A DNA stretch of 34,150 nt from Nemertoderma westbladi (GCA_032718475.1 JAUCBJ010006992.1:1-34150); one strand, 5' to 3'. Shown: positions 19,104-29,333, counted from the stretch's first letter. Notes: generated from the sequence alone by a model not told the origin. Made by a program: numbers and translations.

Positions 19104-19857
19104 TAGCAACATTAAAATAATGTTTATTAACATCTTTATTCATATAATAAAATATTAAAATTAAAATGTTAAACTAATGCCAGTTTTAATATTTTTTTGG
19201 CAAAGCGCTCGGACCCTGTGCAATAGAAGTGCACTTTTGGCAGTATTTGGTAACAAATATTAATCAGTGTTATTTTAACATTGGAATTTTAATAGTTAGT
19301 GGATTTCCCACCCTTAACATTCTAATGTTATTCTAACATTAAGCTAATATTGGAATTATTTCATAGCATTCTCATAGCATTCCTGATTTTTTTTCTCACT
19401 ATTTTCTCATTATTATTCTAACATTAGTACATCAATACTAAAACATTATGATTTTAATGTTATTAAATACATGGTACTGTATCTTGTAATAGGCCTACAT
19501 AGAGTTTCCATATAAACAATGTTATTTCTATAAATGCAAAAACTTATTACACCTGAACAAAATTGGTGCGGTTTGTTTTATAATATTACAGAATAACAAT
19601 GGGTAAAAACGCTATTAATTAATATTATAATCATAATGTGAATAATAATGTTAGTATGTGTACACCCGTTGAAAATATGGAAATGAAACCCACCAACCCA
19701 AGACGCAATGCTTTTATCTTATTATCTTATAGCAAATAAATATATCTAACAACAGTAATTTATAATAATGTCTGGTTAATCCCCAATGTAGTGCTAATCT
19801 CGTAGGTATAAAAACACAGAACGTTTCCGATATACATAATAGGACAATCTATTACAA
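19104..19857. other. Left subterminal region of the 7-kb element
   Basis: AT-rich sequence with repeated TAACATT and AATGTTA words in both orientations, densest at about 19270-19460. Such subterminal repeats are common transposase-binding regions. No gene. Confidence 0.5.
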
Positions 19858-20077
19858 TTATTTTATTATTAATTGAAAAGATATTGCAAGAAACAAACAA
19901 TTAAAATTTGATATAAATATAAATAAAGGTTGACCTATTTTATGCACATGTATTGGCCCTGTAATAAATTGTATAAAGTTCTTATAAGTCCAATCAAAAG
20001 TCTCAATTCCAGTCTCTATTTCGTTTACTATCTTTTCGATTGCGATACACTCCTCGGCTCCTCCAACTTTTCTAGCA
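19858..20077 (-). CDS. Probable last exon of an unidentified spliced gene
   Basis: On the minus strand a strong acceptor, TTACTTTACAG, ends at 20078 and is followed by an open frame to TAA at 19858-19860. It encodes ARKVGGAEECIAIEKIVNEI and then FDWTYKNFIQFITGP. It joins the exon at 20380-20465 across a 302-bp GT-AG intron with matching phase (2+1). I do not recognise the protein. The last ~25 residues are hydrophobic and may be non-native read-through. Being inside the 7-kb transposon, it may be an element gene or a captured host gene. Confidence 0.45.
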
Positions 20078-20379
20078 CTGTAAAGTAATTAAGATTACAT
20101 TAATTAAGATTTCATTGATTACATTATTAAGATTACCATAATATTAAGTTGACAGCGAAATGGTATTCCATGATATAAGTTAAGAAAATTATGTTATAAA
20201 TCCTCAAACCTAAACCAATCCACCCACATGCATAATATTTAACACACAAATCCTCTCCACTATTATTTATCTAATACAAAACTAATCTTTCTTTATATAC
20301 CCATAATCGCACCATTGCATTAAATTATAATATTTACTTAAATTTTGAGGTCTATGCATTATAATATAATTATACTTAC

Positions 20380-20465
20380 ATGTGCTTAGATCCACCAGCG
20401 CGCCACGCAACTTGAACAAAATAGTTTGTAATCACTTTCTCTATCTTCGCGTCAACACCATAGGC
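20380..20465 (-). CDS. Probable internal exon of an unidentified spliced gene
   Basis: An 86-base minus-strand exon. The acceptor is TTCTCACTGAACACTAG, ending at 20466, and the donor CAT|GTAAGTATA begins at 20379, a near-consensus 5' splice site. It encodes VDAKIEKVITNYFVQVAWRA and GGSKH, with phase 0 at entry and 2 at exit, fitting the next exon exactly. No family is recognised. Confidence 0.45.
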
Positions 20466-20536
20466 CTAGTGTTCAGTGAGAAAGCTAGAAGAAATTTAAT
20501 TGAAAATTAATTTAAATTTGTATCTCTAACTGAGCC

Positions 20537-20558
20537 TCGTGCTGCGCGAAGGCCCCAC
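20537..20558 (+). repeat. 22-bp direct repeat, copy 1
   Basis: CGTGCTGCGCGAAGGCC (part shown) recurs exactly, within a 22-base identity, at 24292-24313 in the same orientation. Its inner GAAGGCCCCACG is also present inverted at 20852-20863. Confidence 0.9.
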
Positions 20559-21260
20559 GGACGTGTTTTGTTAGGTTATTATGTTACGAGCTTCAAACTA
20601 TAGCAATTCTTTCTAGGGTACAGAATAAAGTTATTTACTTTACTTTCTTTACATAAAATGAAACACCATAATATTATGTTCAAGTTATCCTACTGCGTGA
20701 ATGCGGGGCGAGCCATGAAAGTAAGTGTTCTCTAGATCTGTAGGTCCGTGTTTTGAAATGTTAATAACTCGGCTAATTCTCGATGAAATTTAATCAAACT
20801 TAGTACACATGTTGTTTGGTAAAAGTTTATAAATTTTCCAATTAGAATTTGCGTGGGGCCTTCAGGATGAGCTAATGAAGAGACTAGTATTATGTTGACT
20901 ATACTTGCAAGCTTTAGTACAGAATATTGGACGATATGTAAATTTGATAGCACCGGTGGTGGAATTCGTAAACAACCTGGTTTAGCATATTAGACGGTTG
21001 ACACTTTATCCAATATTGCCAAAGAAATGTTTTAAGGCATATATTTGGTGACAAGGTTGTATAGGACGAACGCAACAAGTTTTGTAGTGGATACAAGTAT
21101 CCATCTTCTATAAAACGTGTTAAGGCAGGTTAAATGTTCAAGTCAAGTTAAAAAGCGTGTAAGGCTAAACTGAAATGGACCTCTGCTGTTTACAACCAGT
21201 TTATGCATCACTGATTGATATCTTGGAAATGACGGTTTCCGTTTATCTAATAGAGATCAG

Positions 21261-21292
<32 letters not shown>
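21261..21292 (+). repeat. (ACT)n microsatellite, 3' tail of the nested LINE
   Basis: About ten ACT repeats. On the minus strand this is (TAG)n directly after the LINE 3' end and next to the target duplication, as expected for LINEs that end in short tandem repeats, such as RTE-type elements. Confidence 0.9.
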
Positions 21293-24265
21293 GGATCGGC
21301 ATGCTGCATTGCAGCTGCATTTTTAAGAATGCTGTGCCGGCTTGTCAACAAAATTGCACCGCCACAACTCCCTATCACCCATGACATTTGCTAGATCATC
21401 CGCATCTTTAAGGCCAGTGTCCTTTAAGATGCGTCTCAAGAAAGTCATGGGCTGTCCACCATGCTTATTCACTCCATGAGGCTGCCAAAGTACAAGATTA
21501 TGCACGGGCTGGTCCTCACGGCGAAAGCAATGTCCTGCAAAGCGGAGGCGATTTTGTTCTAGTGTCAAGCTTGGGGGAACCAATGAGACACCTCCAATGT
21601 TATATAGTGTCTGGTTGGAGATGTGTGCATTGTACTTGACACAATGTGCCCGGCGTAGCATTCTTGTGAATGTGCCATCCAGAGATTTGGTGTCCTCAGC
21701 AGTTAGAGCCCAGCATGGACTCCCGTAGAGGAGTACTGGAAGTACTGCTGCTCTAAATAATCGGACCTTAAGTTTCCGATTAATTCTAGGTGACTTCCAA
21801 ATCCTGGAAAGCCTATTCAAGGCTGCCCATGCCTTTCCCTTACGTATTCGAAGGTCCTCACCTGACTTCCGGATCCATGATCCCAGGTAACAGAAGTCGT
21901 CCACATGCTCAAGCATACCATCCTTTGAGCTTATGCTCATCCGATCAGAGACTTGCTGAGGACTTTCAAAGTTAACTGTCAGAATTTTGGTCTTTCTGGA
22001 GTTAATAAAAAGACCAACACTAGAAGCAGCATGTTCTAATGAGCTGAGGAGCCGCTGGGCTCCCTCTAATGATTCTGAGAGTACTCCTAAGTCATCAGCA
22101 AAGTCTAGATCAGTTAGGTACTTAGCAGGATTTCCTCGACTTCTGGAGCCAGCAGGTGGAGTTATCATCACCCCATCATCATTATGATGATCTAAGGACA
22201 TGCGTAGAACATAGTCAACCACAATAATGAACAAGAATGGTGCAAGTGTGTCTCCTTGGAGGACGCCCCATAACACTTCAAATGGTTCTGTGTCACCGTC
22301 AACAGTAGACACAAATGTTGTCGAACCATCGTATACTGATCTGATTGCTACAATAATTTCATCAGGAATCCCATATAATGAAAGTATGCTGAACATACGT
22401 GAGCGAGAGACTGAATCAAAGGCCTTGAAGAAGTCAACAAAGATAACAGCCAGATGCCTGTCTTTCTTTTTTGATAACTCTTCAATTATCCTTCTAAGTG
22501 CCAAAATGGGCTCCATGGTCCCACGACCTTTACGGAACCCATTCTGATTTCCACGTAGCAGTCTCTCAATGGGATCCCTGATGCGATTTAATAGAATTCT
22601 ATTGTATAGTTTTGCAGCAATCGAGATCAATGAGATTCCCCGAAAAGAACCATAGAGTGTTAGGTTGCCCTTCTTGGGAACTGGCACCAACTTATTTGTT
22701 TTCATTTCTTGTGGGACTCGTGTTGTACGGTACATGTCTACTATGATGGGATAGATGAGCTTTAAACACTCAGGTATTTTAAAGACCTCAGGGGGAACAC
22801 CATCTACTCCACTGGCACGATTGGTCGAAATGCTCTTTGCAGCAGCCTTCACTTCTGCAAAGGAGATATCGCCAATGGGAATATCTGGGAGTACAGACTC
22901 AGACACTTTTACTTCTATAAAGTTATCAGGCAATACCCTGTCATTATTGAGGAGCTTTTCAAAGTGGGCTTTCCAACCATTGAGGCGATCGGCTGGTGAT
23001 TCAGCCTTAACCTTGGTGGTTGGTTGGCTTTTCCGCCCAGTAAGCAAATTGATCGATTTCCATGCCTGGGATGATTGCCTGCTGTCGTCAGCATCATTGA
23101 TGGCATCAACCTGTTGGTTTATTAGCTCCTGTAGATTAACAGAGTACTGCCTGTTCAGGGACCTAGATGCAGCTTTAACTGCATTCTTGGCCGCTGTAGT
23201 CTGTTTGAGTCGGGACTCTTTCTGCGCCTTATGAAGGTCATTTCGGCACTTCTGAATTTTGTTGTCAGTCCAGGGGGCCCTTTTCCTGTTTCGAGGGTAT
23301 ACAGGAACTGTTTTTGCAGCTGCTAACTTAACTGCTTCTGTAAAGGCAGTATAGCCCTCACAGTGATCTGCCGCCTCAGAGGCAAGAGCCTCATACCTGT
23401 TGCTCAGCTGTAGTGTGAAGCTGGATCTCACACTTGGCTGTTGCAACAGAGAGGACCAGTCATGCCGTGGCAAGGCAGATTTCGTTGTTCTGCTAGCACG
23501 CAGACTAAGTCTTACCTTGGCCACAATAAGGCGGTGATCACTGGAGAAGGGTCGAAGTGTAAATGCATTACAGTCTTGTATAGAGCTCCTGTATTTCCTA
23601 CGAAACAGAATATGGTCTATCTGGGACTTGTGACCACTGGGTCCACTATGAGTCCATAGCTTTCCAGTTCGCTTCTTGAACTGGGTTCCAGCCGAAAACA
23701 ATCCATTTCCAGAGATAAAATCCTGAAGATGGACAGAATTTCGGTTAACACTATTGCTATAGACCCAGGGCGATGTAGGTGATTGATGCAGACTTGCATT
23801 AAAGTCTCCCAGGAATGTTAAGAATGCATGCTGATCCACTCCATCAGTTGCTGCTTGTAGATTGTGGTAGAAATTTTCCACCTCCTCTACAGGGGCAACA
23901 CTAGTTGGAGAGTAGCACACAATCAGAACCACCTTAGGAAACTTCTTAGCCAGTCATCCAGAACATGAGAAGTGGCAACGGATGATGCGGTTAGAGATTT
24001 TGTCTATTTTGTCCAATGCTGCATGTGCAGTTGGATTCATCAATAGACCAATTCCACCATTGCCACTATCATCTGCTGACGCGAGGGCGAGTCGCCAACC
24101 GCCCCCCCATGTCCTTAATCAGAACCTCATCAGTCTGTCCAGTCTGCATTCGGTGCTCTTGAACACCCACTGCGCTAAGAGAAAGCTTATCTGCCAAGGC
24201 AGTCAGCTCACCTTGTCGCATTGGGGACCCGAGTGTTAGGGTGTTTACTGAGGCTAGTCTAGGCT
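21264..24265 (-). mobile_element. RTE-like LINE, 3.0 kb, nested in the 7-kb transposon
   Basis: The same 10-bp word, AGATCAGTAC, flanks the insertion at 21254-21263 and 24266-24275. The minus-strand element runs from its 5' end at about 24265, where the endonuclease reading begins almost at once, to a (TAG)n tail at about 21264. This is a normal target-primed insertion, probably 5'-truncated. Confidence 0.88.
21323..24262 (-). pseudogene. RTE-like LINE protein: APE endonuclease and reverse transcriptase
   Basis: The minus-strand protein is open for 869 codons from 23932 to 21323. Upstream, the endonuclease N-terminus is readable from about 24260 (SVNTLTLGSPM, GVQEHRMQ) but is broken by an extra base in the G/C run near 24100 and by an in-frame TGA at 23954-23956. 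Catalytic signatures are the E of QEHR, LGDFNASL, QIDHILFRRKYRSS and SSDHRLIVAKV. The RT has LVPVPKKGNLT, FRGISLI, NGFRKGRG, VDFFKAFDSVSR, GVLQGDTLAPFLFI and the active-site FADD (22091-22102). The C-terminal domain has FAGHCFRREDQPVHN and ends near GDRELWRCNF. The GTG at 23930-23932 is not a true start. RT and C-terminal parts are intact, so the copy is fairly young. Confidence 0.9.
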
Positions 24266-24291
24266 AGATCAGTACACTTTCTTATAGACTT

Positions 24292-24313
24292 TCGTGCTGC
24301 GCGAAGGCCCCAC
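24292..24313 (+). repeat. 22-bp direct repeat, copy 2
   Basis: Identical to 20537-20558. In the ancestral element, before the LINE inserted, the two copies were about 740 bases apart. Confidence 0.9.
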
Positions 24314-24494
24314 AATGTGTCAATAAATGTTAGAAATAAATAAATAAATGTCATATGCCAACTTGCATTAGCGTCAATGTACTGTATGTGTACCGGCGTA
24401 GCCTATGTACTGTAACAATATGTGTACTGGCGTATTATACTGTAACAATTCCATATCAGTATGTAACAAATAATATGAAAAATTGTCTAACCTT

Positions 24495-24645
24495 TAATAC
24501 ATCTTAGAACGATTAATTTTCCCGATGGCATGTCTAGCGGTTTTTGCATATTTCTCGGCGAATGTGTTTCCATCCATCGTGCACAGATGGCAAAACTCGC
24601 AGCCGATAGTGATTGTGAGACGTTGGAGAATTCGTCAATCTACAA
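24495..24645 (-). CDS. Possible exon of the unidentified minus-strand gene
   Basis: After a strong acceptor (TTTTTTCTAATCTTTGTAG) the minus strand is open in one frame through IDEFSNVSQSLSAASFAICA and MQKPLDMPSGKLIVL to a possible donor AAAG|GTTAGA. The exit phase does not match the exon at 20380-20465, so another exon or a different donor must intervene. No family is recognised. Confidence 0.3.
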
Positions 24646-24789
24646 AGATTAGAAAAAACTCCTCGCTTACTAACATTTTAATGCTAAAATATATAAACAA
24701 TTATTACATTAATAAAAATTATTAATTACTGATCTAGAACAAATAATAAGAAATCAAAAGAATACGTTTCGAGAACGTATCGAGCAAAG

Positions 24790-25210
24790 CAAACAGTCGG
24801 CTGAAGCCGGAAGCGATCCGAAGGCTCTTCTTTCGATAGCTACTACCCGAAGGTAGTAATCTTCAACAATTCCTGATTCTGTTTTACACAATTTGTTAAA
24901 TAATTTAATGTCAAATTCGACTTCCCATATAAGATAAAAGGATAAAGATGCCATTATCATTTTCACCTTATACTTTGCCAGTGCATTATTCTCCTTTAGG
25001 GCCTTTTCCCATTTGGCTAAATCCTCAGGAGAAGACTACTGGCTGGTCGGGGAACAGGAACTCTGACTGAAGAGTCTCTCCTTGAATCCATTCCATTATT
25101 TTTAAAGTTCCTTGGACACTCTTCAACTCCTCCTTCTTCCTTTATTTCCACCAAGGAGTGAACAATGTTATGAAGAGGTGGCATGACAGGCAAAACACCC
25201 ACCCCGCCCC
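24790..25210 (-). pseudogene. Coding-like segment, possible 5' exon of the minus-strand gene
   Basis: Two minus-strand frames adjoin near 25020. The first, from about 25202, reads PPLHNIVHSLVEIKEEGGVE and MDSRRDSSVRVPVPRPASS. The second reads EDLAKWEKALKENNALAKYK and FYLIWEVEFDIKLFNKLCK. The charged, helical second part looks like real protein, and a one-base shift could join the two. There is no recognised domain, so this is a tentative call. Confidence 0.3.
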
Positions 25211-26070
25211 CCTCTCGAAGTTTGTTTATTGTGCAAAATTTTTTTTTAACAATATTTAGAAATTTACTGTACTGTAACTAAAACGCAAGCGGCCTTTCGG
25301 ATCTCGTGCGTGGTCTCTGTGGCACATGCCTTATTGGTCTCATTGACAACCGCACATTAGGACTGATATATCTGTAGGGGTGTAGGCCTACTATAGGTAT
25401 GGCTGTATGGAACCGTACTGAAAAACATCCATGTACTGTAAGTTACGGTCCGGGAAAACCAAAACATGAACACATTTGGTTCATGTGGATGCACTGAGTA
25501 GGTGTGTTAAACAATCTGCACTGGCAAGGACTGGACAATAACGATAATGAAAACAATGGGGATTCACGTGCAAAGTTCTGTACCAGAGCAGGGCCTAATA
25601 AAGATGACATTAGGATAACATTAGAATAATATTGTCATTCAAAGCAGTTGAAGTATGACCCGCCAACATTCGAAAAACAACGTTAGAATAACCTTTTCGC
25701 ATCATTGTTGTAACAATGCTATGATTCATCCACAATGTAAATTCATTTCCAATGAAAATATTCTGATTTGAACATTTCGATAACATTGGAAATACATTAT
25801 AATATCAATAGTATGGAATATAGTATTAGAATATCATTCAAAATATGTTGCGATTATATGTGTTAAATAATAAACATTGCTGTTCGAATGTATTCTGAAT
25901 GTCATTTCACTATCTGAATTTTAATATTAGTATTTAAATATTATTTTAGATTATTTCAATATTAAAATGTAAAATTTTGGGTTTTTCTCAAATAATTTGT
26001 CTCATTGCACTATTGCACAACATTTTAGCAGCATTAAATTTCAAATACAAAATTAATCCTCGGATACTTC
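25211..26070. other. Right subterminal region of the 7-kb element
   Basis: Non-coding, AT-rich towards the right end. Repeated AACATT/AATATT words at about 25605-25870 mirror the left end. Confidence 0.5.
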
Positions 26071-26082
26071 TGGTTTGCAGGG

Positions 26083-26840
26083 ATGCTTATACAGTAGAAG
26101 TTCAAAACCGCTTTGAAGCACTTCAGTCAATGGATGAAGACCAATCCACCAATTCAATATACCAGAATATAATAACAGCCCACAAGGAACCAGCTAAGAG
26201 GCATATCCCCCAGAAACCCAAACGAAAACAGTATGTGCCATGGCAAAACTCTGAGGTTACTTGTAAGAGAGAAGATCTTAAGAGAGCCTACAAAGTTAAA
26301 ACCGAACAACCAAAAACCGAAAACATTAACAAGGTTGAGAAAGCTAAGGACGATCTTAAATTGTCCTACAACATCAGCCAGGAAATACAGGATAAAACTG
26401 AAGCAATTACAACTGCTCACATACAGCAACAATCAAGACTTACCTGGCAAACTGTAAATGAGGTATCTGGTCGGAAAAGTTGTGCAAAGGGGCGCCTCAA
26501 AGCCGATAGTCCTGAAGAACGTGTTGGGAGTGGAAAAATCACTTCAGCAACTTGCTTGGGCAGCCACCAAACATCGTGGTCAGCCCTACAAGGAAAATAT
26601 ATGACAAGACACTACCTAGAGAAACAGGGGACTTCATACATGCCGAACTCCAAAGAAGCATTAAAAGCATGTCCAATAATAAAGCGAGTGGATTAGATGA
26701 AATCCAAGCGGAGGTATGGAAAACCGGAGTGCTAAACAGACCATTATTGAATGTTTGCAACCGGATGTTAAAAGGGGAAAAGCCACCACCAATTTGGACT
26801 AAAGGTCAACTAAAGCCTCTCCCCAAGAAAGGTCTCCACA
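26083..26840 (+). pseudogene. RTE-like LINE, endonuclease-RT linker and RT start
   Basis: This continues the LINE interrupted at 19091. It starts AYTVEVQNRFEALQSM, then a linker with KQYVPWQNSE and LTWQTVNEVSGRKS. After a frameshift near 26530 the other frame gives WKNHFSNLLG, MSNNKASGLDEIQAEVWKTG and GQLKPLPKKG, the RT entry motifs. The palm with the catalytic FADD is missing, since the copy ends near 26840 without a LINE-type tail, so a deletion has removed its 3' half. Similarity to the nested RTE-like LINE is at family level only. Confidence 0.8.
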
Positions 26841-27638
26841 AAAAATCTAAAATACAGTACCCTTTTCGAAACACTTTAAACGTCACCTTCTAAATATATT
26901 AAAGTACACTTTAATCAATCAATCAAACATACATCTTAAAAATTTTCCATAACTGGGATCGTACGCAGCTTTAATACCAAAACACCAATTATTATTATAT
27001 TATTGTCATGCCATGAAAAACATTATTATGAACATTATCAAAATTACACAGAAACACGACCATTATCAAAAATCATACAGAAACATGACCAGTATTAAAT
27101 TTCTATTACAAACGAATAACCAAATACCAACAACACCATTAACTTTTCATTATTTATTTAATTACTATTAATTATTATTAATTAAGCATTAACAACAACA
27201 CCAACACCCCAACATCACCGAGTGAATACTAGATGTGGGCAATTCCACGGTGTCGGACGTTACGGATATTCTCGATTTTCGAATGTTTTTCTTTAAATTT
27301 ACGAAAATACTTGAATTTTTGACATCAGATTGCGCTGAATAAATGAGACAAAATATTAATCTTTAAGAATATCGCAAATACTCTGTTTTGGGAAACGTTA
27401 CTCTTCTTAAACAGTTGACTTTAAAAAGGTATCGGACGTTACAAAAATAGGATACATTTTAAAGTACATATTTTACTTTTGATTGCAATTAATGCCGAAG
27501 ACTGGTATATTATTATTTTTGGGCTCAAATTGTAGCTCAACTATTCTATTTTTCGAAAAGGTTTTCGAAATTGCACTGCAGATCTTTTGAAGCCGGCATT
27601 TGCAATTCAATGTTCTGCGGAATGTGTTGGACCGTGCG
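26841..27638. other. AT-rich non-coding stretch
   Basis: It contains a ~28-bp tandem duplication (CATTATCAAAA...CAGAAACA(C/T)GAC) at 27032-27088 and the first two copies of TCGGACGTTAC (27253 and 27432). No gene. Confidence 0.5.
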
Positions 27639-27668
27639 TTTATTATATAGGAAGGGATCTAGGGGTCT
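27639..27668 (+). repeat. Direct repeat flanking a tRNA-derived unit, copy 1
   Basis: AGGAAGGGATCTAGGGGTCT with a TTTATTATA-like lead recurs at 28051-28078. A further shared word, AATGTGTTGG, lies upstream of both. Confidence 0.9.
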
Positions 27669-27859
27669 TAACCTCGAATGATGAGTTTATTTTACCGAAA
27701 ATAACATATCTTTTATGTGCGCAATTGTAGGACTAATCCGATCACATGCGTACTTTTTAACCGGGTATTGTACAAATTTAGGCATCGCGTAATTTTTCTT
27801 AAAATTAATATCTCATATCACTCCAAACCACGTACGCGTTTCGACCTTACTGGGTTTCA

Positions 27860-27932
27860 TCAGCGTGGTTTCGGATTCGAACCTGGGACCTCGAGGTGGA
27901 AGCCGAGACTACAACCACTAGGCCACAGGTTA
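27860..27932 (-). repeat. tRNA-derived unit (SINE head)
   Basis: On the minus strand a perfect A box, TGGCCTAGTGG (complement of 27915-27925), is followed by a perfect B box, GGTTCGAATCC (complement of 27873-27883), with tRNA-like spacing. The stems do not clearly close, so a SINE or tRNA pseudogene is favoured over a functional tRNA. Confidence 0.65.
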
Positions 27933-28050
27933 TTGAGATATGGAGTATTAATTTCAAAGCCAGCTGCCATTTTATTAGCCCCTGATTTTTATTATTGATA
28001 GTAACAATGTGTTGGCAAGCTGTATTTTTCGAGGTATTTGTTATTATACA

Positions 28051-28078
28051 TTTATTATAGGAAGGGATCTAGGGGTCT
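28051..28078 (+). repeat. Direct repeat flanking a tRNA-derived unit, copy 2
   Basis: The same word as 27639-27668, about 410 bases away. It may be a long target duplication or the remnant of a segmental duplication. Confidence 0.9.
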
Positions 28079-28499
28079 AGTATAACAAATACAGTATATA
28101 TAACTCTATAACTATCTCCAATTTTGAGTCGAAAATATCGTCTTTAATATGAATAACACTTTGAACATACTCGTTGGTTTGAACCAATGTTGTAATATGT
28201 TGAATACCACATATATAAAATATTATTATAAATATAAAGTTAAAGTTAAATAAAAGATCACAAGTTACAGGATTATAACTCTAAATATTGTTTTGCCCAA
28301 TATCGTTAAAATGGTCCATTAAGTAACATTTTCAAAGTTTTCTTCATCATCTGATCAAATATTCTAGGTAGTTGCATTTTCATATCTTTCTTTCTCCATT
28401 TTAGATGATACTCGTGCAACTTTTTTATAGATATTAATTCCTTCTCAAAAGTTTATTCTCTCTGTACACTCTGAACACTCTGTACATTACATCTTTATC

Positions 28500-28763
28500 G
28501 TTGAGTCGGACATTGTCACGCTCTCGGTAAGGTTGTACATGTACATAGTGTAATTACGTTTTATATTGGTTTTAGGTTAGCGTAGTGTAATATTGTATTT
28601 GTAACCAAGTAACACATTAAAGGACCCCCTTGGAAATAAGCTGCAAAGCTTTAGGGGTAATCCTATATGTTATATTGGACAATACCTTTATACCGGTACA
28701 TTGTTTGGTGTATTTGTTATTGTTTTTACATAATGTATAAATAAATCTATCTATCTATCTATT
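28500..28763 (+). mobile_element. 3' end of a CR1/L2-group LINE with (ATCT)n tail
   Basis: Non-coding sequence with the style of CR1/L2-group 3' UTRs: TAAAGGACCCCCTTGGAAAT, AAGCTGCAAAGCTTTAGGGG and AATCCTATATG, then ATAAATAAATC followed by a TCTA microsatellite to about 28763. No coding part is attached. Family recognition is from memory of the motif. Confidence 0.5.
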
Positions 28764-28860
28764 GACTCCCATTTCTCAACACATTATCCCCCATTTTCGG
28801 CACTATTGTAATTTTCTTTCGAGTCCAATAATATAACATATCATTACAGTAATTAAATAA

Positions 28861-29333
28861 TTAACGGACACCATCCACAGAGGGTGGAGCGTGGGGATTC
28901 TACACAACCACATTGCAGAGTTCCCGCGCCACAAGGCGACAGAGAGCCGTTGGAAGAGGTGGCGAATGGCTTCTCCTGTAGGGATTCCTCGTCTGAGACC
29001 TTGCATTCTGGCAATCTCACGAATGGTGGAGGATGAGTGGGAATCCCACCCCCCTAGGGCTTCAACCACAAGTGGGGTGAAGCCTGTTCCGGATTTCCTG
29101 CACTCAACCAAGTGAGCAGTTGGCTTGCGGTCTCTGGAGATGGATTGGGCGTGGCCTGCATCAGCAGCAGCACCATCTACAGTTCGGGCCTGCAGGTAGG
29201 AAATCACTGTGACATCTAGGGCCATTGGGCGACTATGATGCCAATTCGGTAGGAAAATGTCAGCAGGGCGGCTGCGGGAACCTGGAATGAGGATTGGCAC
29301 TTCACTCCGGGGCGCTAATCCGAGTCGAAAATC
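28861..29333 (-). pseudogene. Retroelement C-terminal domain resembling a restriction-like endonuclease
   Basis: A minus-strand frame from about 29333 reads LGLAPRSEVPILIPGSRSRP, then ADIFLPNWHHSRPMALDVTV, a histidine- and cysteine-containing segment (RKPTAHLVECRKSGTGFTPL), VVEALGGWDSHSSSTI, IRHLFQRLSVALWRGNSAMW and a near-terminal LHP. I recognise this as the C-terminal domain of reverse-transcriptase-containing proteins common in cnidarian and deuterostome genomes. The RPAD...LDVTV...K pattern resembles a PD-(D/E)xK nuclease fold, which is an inference. A one-base shift near 28880 would move the end into the frame that stops at TAA 28861-28863. The RT is absent, so this is a remnant. Confidence 0.55.

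Larger units (their letters stand above)
19092..26082. mobile_element. ~7.0-kb DNA transposon with 13-bp TIRs, inserted in a LINE
   Basis: The termini are inverted: TCCCTGCAAACCA at 19091-19103 and TGGTTTGCAGGGA at 26071-26083. Flanks are AAAGGAT on the left and ATGCTTAT on the right. This is consistent either with a 2-bp AT duplication and 12-bp TIRs, or with no duplication and 13-bp TIRs. Removing it restores the LINE frame across the join. Subterminal regions share an inverted block, ATTCTAATGTTATTCTAACA near 19320 and its near-complement near 25612-25633, plus many AACATT words. Without the nested LINE it is about 4 kb. A 2-bp AT duplication would suit an ISL2EU/PIF-Harbinger relative, but no transposase is recognised, so the superfamily is open. 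Confidence 0.78.

Noticed and set aside
22755-23234. 159-codon plus-strand ORF and similar frames at 21790-22547
   Set aside because: Antisense shadows of the RTE-like reverse transcriptase frame.
19092-26082. Polinton/Maverick identity for the 7-kb element
   Set aside because: Termini are 13 bp rather than hundreds of bp, there is no 6-bp duplication, and no polymerase B, integrase, ATPase or capsid gene is seen.
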